From CALJIC01 sp039805565 (GTDB taxonomy: Bacteria > Chloroflexota > Chloroflexia > Chloroflexales > Roseiflexaceae), in the NCBI GenBank assembly GCA_039805565.1, contig JBDLTZ010000325.1, forward strand, positions 1-24,437: 24,437 nucleotides of DNA, in the 5' to 3' direction. Both the position numbers and the translations under genes were made by a program. The first letter of the stretch is position 1. Each line of letters begins with the position of its first letter. The notes beneath the pieces are model-generated. The model made no database searches. It saw only the letters and a program-made list of their open reading frames with translations, and was not told where the DNA came from. Below, one piece after another: positions 22,052 to 24,437 of this stretch.

Positions 22052-22076
22052 ACCGAGAGTGATCTAAAGGTGATCC
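22052..22076 (-). promoter_or_regulatory. Direct-repeat element, copy A (before the GtrA gene)
   Basis: The minus strand carries GATCAC twice with an 11-bp period, within a 25-nt element that recurs at 21520-21544. It lies about 100 nt before the GtrA start and just after the FHA-winged-helix gene. An OmpR/PhoB-type DNA-binding domain such as that one would be expected to bind this kind of site. I could not find a convincing -10 box downstream. Confidence 0.45.
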
Positions 22077-22084
22077 GCTTGGGG

Positions 22085-22789
22085 TTAGCCCCCCACCGAC
22101 TGCTCGCGCAGCGGGGGCTCGTCGGCGCGCGGTATGAAGGCCACCTCGGAGTCGAGCCGGAAGCCGACGCGCGGCACAGTGGTGATCTGGGGCGGCTCCG
22201 CGCCCGCCAGCTCGGCACTGGCACGTAGATTGCGTCTGAGCTTGGTGACGCACGCGTTCAGCGCGTCCTCGCAGGTCAGGTGGTCGTACGGCTGGCCCCA
22301 GGCCTCCAGGAAGCAGGCCTCGCGCGTGCAGACGGTGCCGGGGTGCGTCGCCAGGTGCAGCAGCAGCCGGTACTCCAGCGGGCTCAGCGTCACCGGTTGG
22401 CCAAAGACCTGCACGGCGCGCGCCCGCTCGTCGATCTGCAGCGGCGGCGGCGTTACGCTCAGCACGAACAGCGTCTCGTCTGGATCCGAGAAGCCCAGCG
22501 CCACCTCCTGCGACCCGAGCCAGATGACGTCGCCGGTGGCGAGCTGGTAGCCCTGCTCGATCCGCCTGCCGTTCACGAACGTCCCGTTCGCGCTGCCCGA
22601 GTCCGATATCAGGTAGCGGTCGTGCTGGATCTCGATTGTGGCGTGTAGGCGCGAGACCGTCGGCAGCGGAATTACGATCGTGCACGACTCGGATCGCCCG
22701 ATTGTGATCACGTCCTTGATCAGCGGGAGCTCGTCCCGCCCGCCGTCAGGGCGGCTGAAGGTCAATACTCCTGGCTTGGTTCGAGGCAT
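22085..22789 (-). CDS. FHA domain fused to an OmpR/PhoB-type winged helix
   Basis: This 234-residue cytoplasmic protein joins a phosphothreonine-binding FHA domain (about 20-105) to a C-terminal DNA-binding winged helix (about 116-213). FHA residues are intact: G31-R32, S46-R47, H49 and SANGT with N68, then N73. The winged helix shows LSPLEYRLLLHLATHPG, CEDALNACVTKLRRNL and the TVPRVGFRL wing. There is no receiver domain, so phospho-input must come from a Ser/Thr kinase. The ATG at 22789 has no ribosome-binding site (CCCCACCT precedes it), so the mRNA may be leaderless. It diverges from a kinase gene 80 bp away and precedes the glycosyltransferase genes. Compare mycobacterial EmbR, which has the reverse domain order. 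Confidence 0.9.
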   Translation of the reverse strand: MPRTKPGVLTFSRPDGGRDELPLIKDVITIGRSESCTIVIPLPTVSRLHATIEIQHDRYLISDSGSANGTFVNGRRIEQGYQLATGDVIWLGSQEVALGFSDPDETLFVLSVTPPPLQIDERARAVQVFGQPVTLSPLEYRLLLHLATHPGTVCTREACFLEAWGQPYDHLTCEDALNACVTKLRRNLRASAELAGAEPPQITTVPRVGFRLDSEVAFIPRADEPPLREQSVGG

Positions 22790-22869
22790 AGGTGGGGCTC
22801 GTGAGCTGATGGCGGATGTTCAGAGGGGAGTGCGCGCCACAGTTCCAGCCCTCCAGCGCAGAGATCACA
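22790..22869. promoter_or_regulatory. Divergent control region, FHA regulator and kinase
   Basis: These 80 bp must contain the start regions of both divergent genes, but I see no convincing -35/-10 pair on either strand. At its edge GATCAC (22863-22868) and GATCAT (22873-22878) occur with a 10-bp period over the kinase start codon, resembling the elements at 21520 and 22052; this could be chance. Confidence 0.35.
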
Positions 22870-24437
22870 ATGGATCATCTGAAGGGCCGCGCGCTCGGCC
22901 AGTACGCGCTCGTCGCGGTGGTCGGCCGCGGCAGCACCGCCACGGTCTACCAGGCCTATCAGCAATCCCTGGGCCGCTACGTGGCCGTGAAGGTGCTGCA
23001 CCCCAACCTGGACCCGCAGTTCGACGCCCGCTTCGAGCGCGAGGCGCAGGCAGCAGCGCAGCTCCACCACCGCAACATCCTGCCGATCTACGACTACGGT
23101 GAGGAGGGCGGCGTCCGCTTCTTCGTCACGCAGTACATCGAGAACGGGCAGAGCCTGGCCGACGTGGCCACCGGCGGGCCGGTGCAGCCGCTCGACGCCC
23201 TACGCCTGGTGGCGGACCTGCTCGACGCACTGGACTACGCCCACCGCAAGGGGGTCATCCACCGCGACGTGAAGCCGTCAAACGTGCTGATGCCGCTGCC
23301 GGACTGGCCGCTCCTGGCGGACTTCGGCATCGCCAAGCTGCTGGACGAGACCTCCCACCTGACGCCGCCGGGCCAGATGGTTGGTACGGCGGCCTACCTG
23401 GCCCCCGAGCGTGCGCTCGGGCGCCCGGCAGACGCCCGCACCGACCTGTACGCGGTGGGGGTGGTGCTGCACGAGTTGGTCACCGGGCGCGTGCCGTTCG
23501 AGGCTTCCTCCCCGGCGTCGGTGATGATGCAGCACGTCCACACGCCGCCGCCGCCCGCCCGCGCCATCAACCCATCGGTGCCGCCGGCCGTAGAGGCGCT
23601 GGCGCTGCGGGCGCTTGAGAAAGAGCCGGCGCAGCGCTACCAGAGCGCGGCCGAGATGCTGGCCGACGTGCGCCGGGTGATCGAGCAGGTGCAGCGCAGC
23701 GCCGCGCAGTCCGAGCTCGCCGGGATGCTCGCGCGCGAGGTGGGCGCCCCAGCCAGGAGGTACGACACGGTTGAGCTACCCAACCTCCGGCCCACGCCCG
23801 CCTCGAGCCTCCCCGCACCTGCAGACGACGAGCCGCCGCGACGGCGGCTTGCGCTGCCGATCCTGGCGCTGCTGCTGCTTGGGGCGCTGATGGCGGGAGG
23901 CGTGCTGGCCCTGCGTGGAGGGGGTGTATCGGGGGAGACAGCACCGACGGCAATAGCGCAGCGGGGTGAGGGGGCCGCCGCGGTGCCCACTGCGACGGAG
24001 ATGCCGCCTGCGGCATCCGGCTCGGCAGCTGCTGGCATGGCCAGGGAGACAGCGGAGGCCGCCGCTGACGGAGCCGCGGACACGGCCACGGCGACAGCCG
24101 AGCGGCCGGCGCCTACCGAGGAGCCCGTGCCAACCCCCAAGCCCGATCCCACGGCCCTGCCCACCGATGAGCCGAGCCCCACACTCACGGAGGAACCAAC
24201 CGAGGAGCCGGCGCCTGCCCCGGCGCCCCCCGTCACCGCCCCCGAGCCCGGCGCCACGCGCATCGCCCTCGACGACGACGCCTGGGCCGGCGGGTTCGGC
24301 GGGGCGAGCGGCCCGCGCAGCTACGGCGGCCGCAGCGCCACCTGGGTCTACGGTCAGGGCACCGGCTACGAGACCATGCGGGCGGTCTTCACGCTGGACG
24401 TCGCGCCGCAGGGGGACGCGCGGCTGACTGTAGAGGG
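22870..24437 (+). CDS. Transmembrane Ser/Thr protein kinase, cut by the window end
   Basis: The reading frame runs from the ATG at 22870 to the window edge without a stop, giving at least 522 residues. The N-terminal Hanks-type kinase domain (about 11-270) has the glycine loop GRGSTATVY (19-27), K41, HRDVKPSN with D133, DFG (151-153) and APE, so it should be active. A single membrane segment (about 327-348, preceded by RRR) is followed by a Pro/Thr/Glu-rich linker to about 460. A globular outer region then begins (GATRIALDDDAWAGGFGG and onward) and is cut off. That part may be the sensor; I do not recognise it. The upstream ribosome-binding site is weak (GAGA). It diverges from the FHA regulator, its likely partner. 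Confidence 0.9.
   Translation, partial: MDHLKGRALGQYALVAVVGRGSTATVYQAYQQSLGRYVAVKVLHPNLDPQFDARFEREAQAAAQLHHRNILPIYDYGEEGGVRFFVTQYIENGQSLADVATGGPVQPLDALRLVADLLDALDYAHRKGVIHRDVKPSNVLMPLPDWPLLADFGIAKLLDETSHLTPPGQMVGTAAYLAPERALGRPADARTDLYAVGVVLHELVTGRVPFEASSPASVMMQHVHTPPPPARAINPSVPPAVEALALRALEKEPAQRYQSAAEMLADVRRVIEQVQRSAAQSELAGMLAREVGAPARRYDTVELPNLRPTPASSLPAPADDEPPRRRLALPILALLLLGALMAGGVLALRGGGVSGETAPTAIAQRGEGAAAVPTATEMPPAASGSAAAGMARETAEAAADGAADTATATAERPAPTEEPVPTPKPDPTALPTDEPSPTLTEEPTEEPAPAPAPPVTAPEPGATRIALDDDAWAGGFGGASGPRSYGGRSATWVYGQGTGYETMRAVFTLDVAPQGDARLTVE

Noticed and set aside
1..24437. Mobile element or prophage
   Set aside because: No transposase, integrase, phage gene or terminal repeats flanking gene blocks were seen; base composition looks uniform by eye.

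Overview
The window is very GC-rich, with short intergenic gaps full of GC hairpins. It encodes two transmembrane PknB-type Ser/Thr kinases with Pro/Thr-rich tails, a FHA-winged-helix regulator, a Tat/lipobox sugar-binding protein and GT39/GT2 glycosyltransferases. This suggests a Chloroflexota-type chromosome (medium confidence; actinobacterial relatives cannot be excluded from sequence alone). No rRNA, tRNA, CRISPR, IS element or phage gene was seen.

Region 1 (1-358) has no gene. It holds four GC hairpins and two operator-like dyads.

Region 2 (359-14197) looks like a carbohydrate or glycoside uptake and catabolism locus. On the minus strand is an MttB-superfamily methyltransferase without pyrrolysine. 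Diverging from it on the plus strand are a GntR/UTRA regulator, a bicupin, a ROK-like protein, an ABC sugar importer (binding protein plus two permeases, no ATPase), a Gfo/Idh/MocA oxidoreductase, a GH4 NAD-dependent glycosidase, a BadF/NAGK-type kinase-like protein, an extended SDR and a second Gfo/Idh/MocA protein. Between methyltransferase and regulator lie overlapping divergent promoters and a perfect palindrome matching the HutC-subfamily GntR operator. The substrate is unknown. Imported glycoside could be oxidised and cleaved by the NAD-dependent enzymes, and the methyltransferase could remove a methyl group.

Region 3 (14317-22789) is read entirely on the minus strand. In order of transcription it encodes a FHA-winged-helix regulator, GtrA, a DPM1-like GT2, a processive (BcsA-like) GT2, a GT39 fused to a GH8-like domain, a membrane-anchored SH3 protein and a Ser/Thr kinase. 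Two gene junctions overlap by 4 nt (GTGA, ATGA), so the core is an operon, most likely for making, exporting and trimming a cell-surface polysaccharide or glycoconjugate.

Region 4 (22870-24437) is a second transmembrane Ser/Thr kinase, diverging from the FHA regulator and cut by the window end. A kinase next to a FHA-DNA-binding protein and GT-C/GT2 genes recalls the mycobacterial PknH-EmbR-EmbCAB arrangement, and is the most interesting system-level hypothesis here.
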